From Blastomyces gilchristii SLH14081 (Eukaryota; Ascomycota; Eurotiomycetes; Onygenales; Ajellomycetaceae), in contig NW_003101673.1 of the NCBI RefSeq assembly GCF_000003855.2, positions 1,881,695 to 1,945,694 of the forward strand: 64,000 nucleotides of DNA, in the 5' to 3' direction. Shown here piece by piece: positions 10,322 to 21,400 of this stretch. How positions within the stretch are numbered: position 1 is the stretch's first letter; each line of letters begins with the position of its first letter. The translations under genes were made by a program, and so were the position numbers. A model generated the notes under the pieces. It had not been told where the DNA came from. It saw only the letters and a list, made by a program, of their open reading frames with translations, and ran no database searches.

Positions 10322-12303
10322 ATGGAGTATTTATCCTCATTTCTCTCCAATACATTTGTCCTCGCCTCCGTCCCCATTATCCTCCTGGCTATACTTGCGG
10401 TGACGCAGAAAGATGGAAAAGTATTTAGGAGACCCTTGTTGCCACGTCCTGGCGCCCTTCCCCTTGACACTCTCAGTTCGAATGTACAGTCTAAGTTAGC
10501 GTGGATCGAAGATTTGTTCCTGAGAAGGGTTGCTTCAACAATAGCTACCAGAAAGGGGAGCGACGGACTTACTACAGCAGCCGATCAACCACCGTCGGCA
10601 AACGTGTGCAAGGAATCCGACTTCCCTGATAATTGGTGGACTGGAGATGAAGTGTTTCGATTGGAGAGACGCGCAATATTTAGTAAGGTAGGGGCATAGA
10701 TTTTCTAAAAATTCGAACCTTCCGAAACACGGATATCTGATTGGATATTTGAAAACCGAGGGCAAGCATGGTATTATATGATGCTTAAGGCGTCGTGCCA
10801 CATGATTCGAAATGAAAAGTCGCAGTAATAACAAGTCAGCTTGACAGACATGGCTCTATATCGCCCACGCAAGTCGCTTCACCAAACCGGGAGACTACCA
10901 TGCTTTCGAAATTTGCGGATTCCCTCTTTTCCTCATCCAAGGGAAGGACAGCGTTATCCGCGCATTTCACAATGTCTGCCGACACAGAGCCTACCCAGTC
11001 ATCTCAAAGAAAAAGTCCGGTTCCTCGACCGTGATGGGGTGCAGGTATCATGGCTGGACCTATGATAGCAAGGGTCAACTCATAAAAGCACCGCAATTCG
11101 AGTGTCTTGAGGGATTCGACAAGACTCAGAATAGCCTATTCGAGATTCGCACAGCGATTTCGAAACATGGATTGATTTTTGTGAATTTAGATGCAAGGGG
11201 AGATCCGCCTGAACTTCAATTCGATGCTCGTAGAATTGATAGGTTTGCGAGTGTGAATCGGATACCGAGGCGGTCAGTATGGATTGATGGGTGGGAGCTT
11301 GAAGGCAGATTTAATTGGAAAATGGCCGGTAAGTCTTATACTAAACGAAGCGTGTAGGGGATTGTGAAGTAGAAATGATTCATAAAACGAATATGTTAAC
11401 TAATCTTTAAGTCAGTTCGGAACTTGTACGAAGATAAGGGTGTAGCGGGAGGAACGAAGCCGGAGTTGAGTAACCTACGTTCAGTTCTTCAATCAATCTT
11501 CGATGTGGACAGAGCCAGTGACCCCAAGTCCTCCACCTTGGAAGCTTTCCCTACCACTTCAATCTATGCTACTGGAAAAGAAAGTGTCTGGTATTCCATC
11601 TCCGTAGCCCCTATAGAGGCAAATCGCTCATATATCCGCTGCGATATGTACGGAAGTGTTGTAGGAAAGCAGGCAGATGGAAGCCAAGGAATACCAGATG
11701 GCATAAAATCCAGCCTTGAAGCTAGAATAGCGAAATTCGAAGCGACATATAAGTCATTCAGCTCCCCTGGAAGGTATGACATTGCGCATATCTGATGGGA
11801 TTATATTCATATTTATTTGGAGGCTCACTAACGATAATATCTCTTACCTGTAGAACGAACCCTGACGATGATTCCACTCTGAATGAGGACGCAGTCGGTG
11901 AGAATTCTACAGACCTAGGATTAATCAATGGACGATTTGGGCCAGCATGCTAATATGCCCCCCGCTTTTATTTTGCAGACTGCACTCATGATCGCACAGT
12001 ACAAGAGATGATCCTTTTGAAATTAAAATCTCACCTCAAGCTTGAACGTGTTGCAGGAGAAGAGATCTTGCCAACAGTCAGAGGGTCAAGCACAAGCGAC
12101 AGATACAAGCTCGCGAATGAATGTAAGCTTCCATTTAATAATCTGTTTTCAGTCCCCAGCTATGGAGACGAGTATAGCTTTTTCATAAAAGACTTCTTTT
12201 TTCTAATACTCAAGTAGTATGCAAAGAGCTCGAAAACCTGGAGGGTTCCATTAGCTCAAGTCCTGCGTGTCAAATGATGGTTAAAGATTCTCTTGCCTGG
12301 TAA
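10322..12303 (+). CDS. Membrane-anchored Rieske [2Fe-2S] protein lacking the oxygenase iron site
   Basis: Six exons: 10322-10687, 10848-11328, 11416-11773, 11854-11897, 11979-12122 and 12218-12303, all GT..AG and in frame, giving 492 residues. Residues about 8-28 form a hydrophobic N-terminal anchor. A Rieske domain follows with C166, H168 (CRHRAYPV) and C187, H190 (CRYHGWTYD), so a 2Fe-2S cluster can be bound. The spacing between the two pairs is 18 residues, slightly long. After the NWK signature, where ring-hydroxylating oxygenases place H-x3/4-H, the sequence reads VRNLYEDKG. The whole C-terminal half has no HxxxH or HxxxxH pair, so no mononuclear iron site is visible. Similar fungal proteins are usually annotated only as Rieske-domain proteins. 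The inferred role is electron transfer, possibly to the upstream neighbour. Confidence 0.82.
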
Positions 12304-13340
12304 CAACATCCGTGGAGGCGTATTGAACTGTATCCGGGTATGGCGTATGATTTTCTTCTCAGCACGGTTGCCCAGTAGAAGATTTAGCCTAGAGTCTCTC
12401 AACTGCAACTGCGTAGTCGCATCTCTGTATTCGAGACAGCCCAAATACGCGCTTCCAGTTCATATTGAACAAACCAATTATACCAAGTTCGGGAACACTC
12501 TTGATATTTAGTTAGCATTAGATTGTAATGAGCTGCACATAGTAAGTCAGAAGCTGGTATAAAGAAGAAATTTGCGTGGTCCAGTTTTGAGATAGGGGTA
12601 GTTAGCCAGTTAGGGCAAGCATGATCCCGTGATTTGTCCCTTAGCGCTTCTTTCGTATGTTCCGGACACCTCATCAACATCGCATATCGACGAGACGGAC
12701 AGTTTAAGTCTCAACGTCCCTCTCTAATACCCAAGTCGGGGTGGAACACGGTACCGGCATTTGGCCCCATGTCAGGCTGTTTATACCATTCCTTCCATAC
12801 GAAACCTGCGACATGCAAATTTGAGTTTGACATTCCCATAAGTCGACTTGTATCAAAAGCTGCCTCAAACAGCTAGTCAAAGGAAACGTTTCGTTGACTT
12901 GCACTTCGCTCCAGGGCTAGCTATGAACTCCTAAGTGAGTGATTCAGCAAGGACACGGAAAGGATTGTGTTTCCTTTGCTACCGAGTCACCTATTTGTTC
13001 GTCGGGGGCTCAGACCCTTCACAAGTTCTCCAGGAGCAACAAAACCCTATACAAGTGAAGGAGGAAGAGTTCCTTGTAAGTCTGGTTTTCCTTACATTTC
13101 ATGCACACAAACGAAGAGAGAATTTATTGTTCCTTCCGCGAATTAAAGTGATCTTCCAGATTCAACTGAATAGTCAAATCGCTTCGTACGATCACTCATT
13201 CGTTTCCTCCGAATAGCCTCTTCATTTTAGGAAGCCTAGTTGCCAATTTTATTTAACAAATCATGCATGAAAGCTCATACTAATTAGCCACCTAGTATTT
13301 CACCATTTCTCACACAGTTATTTGCGCACTTTCGACTATT
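12304..13340. other. Intergenic, no gene recognised
   Basis: The short frames here have no recognisable motif and no consistent splice partners. I see nothing else. Confidence 0.45.
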
Positions 13341-14564
13341 ATGTCACTCCCGGCGATTTTCAAGACCACCGTTCAGGCTGCCGTTCTCAATGGCAGTTCA
13401 AACGTAATAGCTCAAGCGATAACGGCGTATCGACATGGGGTAAGTTATTTTTGAATTCTCTCTACTATCTTCATTTTTAGACATCCGAACGTTACCATTT
13501 TGACACTGGCTTAACGGCGAGGGATATCCCTCTTGTCTATTTCCTAAACTTGGCGGGTTTGGTTTCGTTATATCCCGCAGAGTATTGGTTTTATGGCGAG
13601 TTTGTTTTGCTCATTTCGTTATTGACGGAATTTCATTCTTTCGTGGCGAACATGTTAGGTCCAAACTGCTGCTGTCCTCTATTAGCACGAACATGAAAGT
13701 CGCGCAAGTAACCAAAAAATAATGCTAACTAAATTCTTGTGCGGCATTTTTAAATGCCGCTGGTGAATTCGGTGTTGGACGTAAAGGCTACCTTTGCTCT
13801 CGACTACATTGAATTGATTCGCTTCATCATATGTACACTTATCACTACGCCGTTTATGGTCCTCTGGCAGGATTATCTCGAAGCCACATTTCCCGCGTCA
13901 CCTCAGGATAATGCCAGGAGGATTCCGGCGGCAATGGAGGGCAACAGTGAAAGAACCTCCAACTCCAACACGACTGCCAAAGAGGTGCCACACGGTGGGG
14001 TCCAAACGAATCAACCAGAACGAAAAGAAACACAGGAGCCCATCCAAGAAAAGAATACCTGGAATACTATTTCTAAGATTCTGATAGATCAGACTGTCGG
14101 TGCCGGATGGAGTACAGCGCTGTTTATTGTAACTATCTCTGCTTTGAATGGCCAGGATGCCAACGCGATTCAGCAATCATTGTTTAGGGTAGGTTACATT
14201 TGCGGTCCTTTCTTCATTTCTTCAACCTACCCATTAGAGATCAATTACACGTAGGAAAGGAACTATAAGTTGTTTCTTTCTATGCGCAAATTTGCGCGGA
14301 TTTGCGCGATAAACCTTCGATTGAAACATAATTTGGCCCCGCTTGTTGTGTGGAGCTTGTATCCACATGTATCTTTCCCCGCAAACGCTAATAATAACCA
14401 TATCGAACTAGGATTTCGTTCCCATTATCATAGCTGGCCTGAAGCTTTGGCCAATGGTTTCAGTGATCAGCTTCACAATGGTTCCACCAGAAAAGAGAGT
14501 GCTGACGGGGAATCTATTCGGCATGATCTGGGGTATATACCTTAGCTTGAGAACCGAAGAGTGA
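13341..14564 (+). CDS. Mpv17/PMP22 family membrane protein
   Basis: Three exons: 13341-13439, 13787-14188 and 14412-14564, giving 217 residues. The N-terminus (LNGSSNVIAQAI) and the C-terminal block (KLWPMVSVISFTMVPPEKR, then GNLFGMIWGIYLSLR) are typical of the Mpv17/PMP22 family of organelle membrane proteins (peroxisome or inner mitochondrial membrane). The middle carries a hydrophilic, low-complexity insert (about residues 75-115), rich in Asn, Glu and Gln. Introns of 347 and 223 nt are much longer than the 50-110 nt usual in this window, so a missed small exon or an inserted repeat is possible. The family is clear; the organelle and substrate are not. Confidence 0.75.
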
Positions 14565-15279
14565 TGTCAGCCCCTTCGGCCTACACAGTACCAACTCCAC
14601 TTTGCGTACGGCACAATCCCCACACGGCACTGTTGCTCCATTGCGGGAACTACGATAAAATCTCCACTATATTTTCTTTTTCTTTTCTTGCCTTGCGGTA
14701 CCTCTTCGGGTTCCCTTTTTGGATAGAAACCTAAGAAGAACACCCATGGGGGCCGGATGAATCGGGTTAGTTTATAGTGGTCGATATGGATGGAGTTGCC
14801 GCTACTGTCGGGATTTATTCTAGAAAAGCCGGTCAATTTGGCGGAAGTGAATTGCGGGATAATACTCCTGTCAAGCGACTATTTTCGGATATTTACACCC
14901 TCCTGGCACTTCTCTTTTAAGTGCTCAAAGCCGGCTTTGAGTAGGATAGCATGGTCCTGGAGATCTGCCCTTTTCCGTTATCCATGCACATGCACGGGGA
15001 ATTTACATGCATGCACGTCGGGATAGAACTAGCGGTATGCAAATTTCCCGAAACTCTCAATTATTTTTTTCTCCTTTTTTCTTTTCTTTTTTTCTCGATT
15101 TGAGCCCCCAACCTGCTCGTGCGAAGAAGAGAGCAACATGTTTACAATGCTGCACAACACAAAAGTTGCCTGCCTAATTTGCAGCTTCTGCGATCACGAC
15201 TTTTGTTGGCAATGTAACAAGTAGTTGGCTGATATTAAGAGTCTAGCTGCTATGTGTACATATTGCATGTGGTGAACAA
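14565..15279. other. Start of gene desert
   Basis: Beyond the Mpv17-family gene there is no supported coding frame. A T/C-rich tract lies near 15061-15095. Confidence 0.45.
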
Positions 15280-15485
15280 CTCTAGATCACAATATAAAAT
15301 CATTTACTCATTCTATTAAAGATTTTGGCAATCTCAAATTCTTGAGAATTTGAATCATTTTAAGCTTTGAAGCATAATCAAAAGCATTTTTTATATCTAT
15401 AAAAGCAGCAGTTGAAACTAGGTTTTCATTTCTTACAATTTGAATATTATGAATAACAATTAAAACTGTGCTAATTGCTGATTTT
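15280..15485 (-). mobile_element. Reverse-transcriptase relic of a LINE-type retrotransposon
   Basis: On the minus strand the conceptual reading contains AAFIDIKNAFDYASK, which matches the first catalytic Asp block of non-LTR reverse transcriptases (FLDIKGAFD type). IHNIQIVRN lies before it and KNLRLPKSLIE after it. A TGA stands where family members usually have a Trp codon after LIE, and another stop follows soon. The stretch is very AT-rich. Only about 200 bp is recognisable, so it is an old fragment; G-to-A change at the Trp codon is compatible with RIP. Confidence 0.6.
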
Positions 15486-16650
15486 CAAGGGCTGTATCAG
15501 ATCATCTAACAATGCTCTCATGCACTCACTCAATTCTTTGCAAAACAGCTTGCCAATAGATTCATTAGCAAGGCCTCAATTATACAAGTATTTTAACCCT
15601 ATCCTATCAAGAAAACAGAATTTCCTATGCAAGCCCTGCCTGCGGGTTGTGCAACGGTTTCTATTTATAAATCCCTCAGCCCACTTAGCACCGAAACACT
15701 AACGTGATCTCATGTGCTAGCCACATGGCCAAGGCCTTTCGCTGCCAAGATGCACGGTTTAAGCGTCTGTCCACCACTTCATGGTTGGAATGGAGGGATT
15801 AGTTTAGTTAAATGCATGGACAAATCAGATGATGAGGAATGAAAGGGATCGCTGGTAGCTTGCAGGCTGCATGAGGCCATCAGAAGGCCTAGTGGGGCGG
15901 TGTCTGCCGCAGAAATGGCAATGAACGTCTCTCCAAGTTGAGGAACAAAGTTGTTTGTATAGTTTTGGTATTAAAAACAGTTGGTTAACTACTCGAAATC
16001 GGTTTGACCTAGAGTCACATGATTATCGGTTTCCCGCCCCATCACTGAGGACAACAAATCTTCCACTATCAAAGCTTGAAAAATCACGATGGTGAGATTT
16101 TCAGTGGCAAGAATCAAGGATTGCAAATAATTACTGACATGTACATACATGTACATTACATCTGTCAGTCTCAGTGTAAAGTCCGGAACATCTCGATAGG
16201 CGACGAAGGCTTTCTACTTATCCTGACAACCGGGTTACCATTTGATATCAGGGACATTCGCACAAAGATACGAGCCTACAATTTGTAGACATTATCTCAG
16301 ATTCGAGACTTCAGGACTTTTCGAATTTTGCAGGATTGAATCCCTTGACGACACCGACTGAAAATATTTTCCCGCGCGATGATAATGAGTACAATGGGCT
16401 GTTTCTGCTGCCCGAGCATATTCTGCTTATCCTCACATCAGGTCAAGGTTTTGATGCTTTTCTTGAGTGGTGTGTCAGTGTTGTTGGCTCAAGGGTGCGG
16501 AGTGCCGAAGGTCCCTTTCGGCATGCAGGTGTCACTATTGAAGAATATAAACCGCATGCCTTGGCTGCATAGATCACATAAGTACGAAAGCAGATAGATA
16601 GTCAGGTAACCAAACAAAGTCTATGGCATGTGCTAGCAATAAATGTCTTC

Positions 16651-17936
16651 TCACCCCTCAACATTACACTTATGGTTGTCCGCCCAGTATCTCATATCCC
16701 CAACAAATCTACGGGCAATACCCCATTTCACACCCCGATTCTTGAAGTATTCAGGGTCACCCAGTTCGTCAATCTGGTCCAGATCTAACCCATCGTCTAG
16801 AGCCACATCACACGCTTTTCGAAACTCATCCTTCCACGATACATTCCCAACCTGCGATTGTTGCCAGTCACAGTATGCTTGAACATTGGCATCACGAAGA
16901 CCTGTTATATTAAGACGCGGAGGCTTGGCTGAATAGACGACGTGCGTGCCTTCCGAGGCCGGTGGTGATGATGACAGAGCCGGTTGCGGGGTCTGTGTTG
17001 GGAGGACATTTGTGATGGTAATCGGTGGGTAGGTTGACTCAGATGTAAGGTGATTATGACTCTTTTGTCCTTCAAGCTGTCACCTCTCTGCCCTATAGAT
17101 TTGTTCGCGGATCATGCCAGGCACATCCTCATGAGAATCTAATTTCTTCCCACTCTGCACATACCTGACCAGGCTCAAAAGTTCATCTCTATAGAGTTTA
17201 TAGTGTTTCTTCCCGTAAGGGTCCTGCCAACAATGTGGCTCTAATTCACAGGAATCCAGGACAGCGCATTAACGCATAGACATGTTTCCAGGCAGCAGGT
17301 TCTTCAGTCAATTCCTCCTCCGTGGTGATCTCTCAGTCAAGATTTTGAAGCATGCCCTGAGTAGCAGATGAAAGTATCTCATTTGTTAGTTGTTCTGCAA
17401 CTGGCTGTTGAACCTTGACTGTCTTCTATGTAGTTGAACAGTATCATGAGTTTCATTCTCTTGCCAGCAAGAAAGTGATCACCCCATTCAAAAAGCTGTT
17501 TCTCAATAGCAGGCCAGTCAATACTCGTCTGATCAAACTGTTGAGTGAGTTTATCTTGAAGCTGAGCAACTGATACCACAACAGATGTATCATCTGATAC
17601 AATGCTTCTGTGTGGGTATTTGCAGCACAATAACTCCTTCAACTTCAGGTGAAAAAAGAGCCTCCAATAGAATCCAGGGGCAAGAACCAGATCTTGTTCT
17701 GTATCTTTGTCCACTGTCCTATTGATGAGGGTAACTTTCCATTATTCAATCCAATAGTGAATACAGGTTGGTGGATCCTCATCATACGCCTGCCCCTCTA
17801 CAATAATAACTGAATTGTAGTAGCGGAAGTTTAATGGGTAAGCACTATCGTCGTTATTAAGGCTGAAAGAGTCGGACCTCATCTTTTTTGAGTGGTATGG
17901 GACTCCTGTGGTTAGCAATGTTTTGTCAAGGCTCAC
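16651..17936 (-). pseudogene. Broken member of a dispersed fungal repetitive protein family
   Basis: Reading the minus strand with frameshifts recovers consecutive blocks of a protein family I remember as highly repeated in ascomycete genomes: DWPAIEKQLFEWGDHF; then YALMRCPGFLCELEPHCW; then DPYGKKHYKLYRDELLSL; then VPGMIREQIYRAER; then YPPITITNVL; then FRKACDVALDDGLDLDQI; and last GIARRFVGDIRYW. In-frame stops interrupt it at 17744-17742 (TAA), 17335-17333 (TGA) and 17082-17080 (TGA), with at least one frameshift near 17410. CAA-to-TAA and CGA-to-TGA changes are the kind expected from RIP. The function of the family is unknown to me. It lies inside the inverted-repeat element and may be its cargo or transposition gene. 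Confidence 0.65.
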
Positions 17937-18172
17937 ACCCTACACTGTCTCAGCAACTGTTGTTTGCCGGCAAACAACAGCTGCAGGCGAGGAACAGAAA
18001 TTCAGCCGACACAACTGTTCAGTTGTTGGCTTATTTTGTCACATCAGATAATAAGAAACATTCTATATGTCTATTGATGTCTAATCTTCCATGGAGATCC
18101 TCTGATGCACGCCTGATTGGCCTTATGCAGAAGATAAAGAGGCATAACGTGGTTCTCTAAGCGAGTCGTGCC

Positions 18173-18310
18173 AAATAAGCGAGCTACTTTGTTGCACCCT
18201 ACCAAAATTTGTATATTATAGAGTGACTTTTAAAACAAACATAAAACCCATGGTAAGTCAATCTACATATAAATTTTGGCAGGGTGGTTGTACAAAGTGG
18301 CTCGCTTGGT
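18173..18310. repeat. Imperfect foldback (MITE-like) repeat
   Basis: Left arm 18173-18218 (AAGCGAGCTACTTTGT, then CACCCTACCAAAATTT) pairs with right arm 18264-18309 (AAATTTTGGCAGGGTGG, then TACAAAGTGGCTCGCTT). The arms match at about 85% over about 45 bp and flank about 45 bp of spacer. Size and structure fit a miniature inverted-repeat element, nested in the larger element. No target duplication was identified. Confidence 0.65.
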
Positions 18311-18495
18311 GATAGAATATGTTTACTAACTACAAATAGACACGTCTTTCAATAAGTTACATGTTACAATGGGAAAGTTACGGCCCGCCCGTTGTCATTA
18401 GAAGTGATTTGCCCCAATAATATAACCACACTAAGTTCTTGGCAGTGGCGCCGGGAAACAATCATCATGTGACTGTAGGTCAAACCGATTTCGAG

Positions 18496-21400
18496 AAATG
18501 ACTTGATGTATTAATATATTATTGGAAGAGGTAACTTAGTACATACATGTACATACATACCCATTAATATTGCAGATGGGGAAATCATCTTGTCCCACTA
18601 TCCCCCGCAGTAAACCCGGATATTATTATTACATAGACTGCAGAGCCCGAATCATGATGGTGACAAGTCGTATCGTCCCGCTCCTCATTCAGCTGGCACT
18701 GTCCATGCTTCCGTCTTGAAGATTATGCCTCCTCAGCTTGAACGGGAAAAGCCGAAGTCCTCTTCTCGCGTTTCGATCGTAGGGACACAACGCATTCCAT
18801 GCTTTTTCGTTAAGTGACCTGTTCGCTCCCGCGTCGCATCATCCAAGCCACCTTAGATTGCTGTTAAATCACCCTTTGTGGACTTTCCCAAGTGTATCAG
18901 CAAGGGAAATATACGAGCTGCGTTTGAGATAGATACAAGATTGGTAAAGGGGGCGTGGGGTTCTAGTTTGGTCCGGGTCCTCTTGGAGGAATATCCAATG
19001 TTGTGAACGACAATGGGAGGCAGTTGAAAGTCCTTACAGTTATTTTGTGGCTGTTGGTAGAAAACATGTCTATGAGTATATAAATGTGCAGTGTACACAT
19101 ATCTCCATATAGATCATCTATCTACCTTTAAATGTGTCTAGAAGGCGTTATTCGATTTAACCCTGGTGACTAATTAAAACCCCGTCCACGTTTGTTTCTT
19201 ACTTTCTTCCCATGCTGAGAAATTCAGAACGGAATGGAACGTGGGCATCGAATCAAGACACAACATCATGTCGTGTTTCATGAGCTGAAACAGCTGACAG
19301 ATACGAAGAAAGTTGCTTCTGGGCTTTATGACCATTGACCAGCCAGGCCATGCCCAGCACAAAATACGAGTCTTCAGACCGATCAGTAGATCAGCCAGTG
19401 CGTTTCTATGAGCTTAAATCGCTGAAACCGAGATCCAAGAACACATCCTGTGCCAACACCACGAAGAAAACGGAAAATATACCTACAACTCTTCAAGGAT
19501 TTTGCAAAGTCCGTGTTTCGAAATTTGACTGGATAGTCGAGACGCGTGAGGAATTATACTTCGCCTCTTCGTTTGTGTTTCTTGTGGCCCGGTGTCAAAC
19601 ACGCGATTTGACGGATGAGTTGCTTGTGCTCGTTTCTGTTTTGCTTCTCATTCTGGAGACCATCAAGGATACCAACAGCTGGTGAAAAGCTTCCTTGAGG
19701 TCGAGATTTATGTTCCACAAAGTTACGAAAAGGGCTATATTATGAATAGAGAGAATGGTATGCTGGTGTCTCGTATTTTTAACCTTCGGGCTCTATGAAG
19801 TCGATTCATACCATACCATCAAGGCCAATCGCCGCTAGGGTCAGAGCCTATTTGGTTAGTTAGGGCCTTGTTGGCTCTGCAAAGCTGGAATCTCATCATC
19901 GCCGACGGTATCTGTAAACACCCTCAAAAATTAAGAATGATTTTCCGCCCCCACCAAATGCTAAAAAACCAACTCGAAGTCGCAAACAAAGAATGCCGTC
20001 CCCGCGGATATTTCTCCACATTCTCATTGACAAACAGGGAAACAAAAGGCTGATTAGACGCTGAGAAAGAGTTGGTGTGCAAAGGGGGTCAGAAATCCCA
20101 AGACTGGTTGGTTGTTGGTAAAAGCAACTCTGCCACTTGCTACGGGCCAACGTGTTAGGTTAACTATTTATCATGCCCTTTTTCGAGGATTATTTATTGT
20201 TTACACTCCGATGAGAAACAAAGAATTGCCGCAACACTTCGCGCGGCTTTCAGACAAGACAAGAAAACATCACTGAATAAAGCAGAGGCACAGCACAGTT
20301 CATTGGTTTGGCCATCTTCTTACTGACATCCAAGCTCATGAACATTAATGGAAGCCAACTGCTACAGTACATAGCTGCCATATTAATATAGATACACCAA
20401 CTACACCTATAGTAGTTGGGGAACTGGGATGTTCGCCTATCCGGCGAAGGGAAAATACCGACCAGATATCTAGGCTATATGCCGGACACTGTCTACAAAG
20501 GAACGGTATTGAAATATAAAATCCAAAGGCAGCAGCACTAGTGGTGATATAGAGGGGAAATCACTCAAATATAACGCCATCAAAGCCGAGAGAAATGGCA
20601 AATGCCTGAAAATAGAATTGAGAAAAAGTAGTTGTTGGGTTTTGACAAAAGCAAGCTCCCGGCTTTTCCTTACCAAGCTACTCAGCCCCCAACCTTGGAC
20701 CCTTTGAGAAGTTTCCCAGTACGGACGGAGTACTCACCCACCCACGTATTCTCGTATCTTAGGAATCTCTTTATTTTGATGTCATTATTGTCAACTACAG
20801 TGGGTTCAGAGTCATTTCTACAATCTGGCCAGGCTCTCATTGCTACTTCCATGGGATCCATTTTTCGCGCTCAACCCGAAGTCTTTATTCGCGGGGTATA
20901 GAGATGAAATGAGGTATTTTAACGAACCATTCCAAACGCTAAAGGGTTTAGCTACCGTAAGTTAGTTACATGCATAACTAGTTACACATAACTACGCTGT
21001 AGTAAGTACAGACTACGGAGTACAGGTCCTCTCCGTTTGGACGGGGGCTTGCGGGGGCTGGGGGCCTGAATTCCCAACCCCAACATCTGGATGGCTCCAA
21101 CACACCAACTCCCTGTTTGGGTTCTCCCGGCTTGAACGATAGTTACGGGCAACGCCACTCGTTGGTGCCGGCAGCCTAAAGATTAAAAAATACCCCGGCA
21201 CTTTGGACTCAATCCTGCCCTGCCTCCAGAAATCTGTGCTGCGGAGCCATTATTGGCTGCTGCGACTGAACCGTCCTGCAGCTGATGGCGCAGGGCAGAT
21301 GCAGATGGGGTTGGCTCCATCACTGAATATGCCTCATGCCCCTGGATCTGAGAGTATCCATGTGGTCACATTGTTGTCGTCTCGGGCATTTTGAAGCCAA

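Larger units (their letters stand above)
15992..18495. mobile_element. Decayed DNA element bounded by ~55-bp terminal inverted repeats
   Basis: The left end (15992-16047) and the reverse complement of the right end (about 18443-18495) share CGAAATCGGTTTGACCTA, then AGTCACATGAT, then a less exact GTTTCCCG-like block ending near CACTG. The match is about 80-85% over about 53-55 bp with small offsets. The 2.5-kb interior holds a broken minus-strand gene (16651-17936) and a foldback repeat (18173-18310). I could not see a clear target-site duplication, which fits an old insertion. Similar ends and one interior gene suggest a class II transposon; the superfamily is not determined. Confidence 0.6.
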
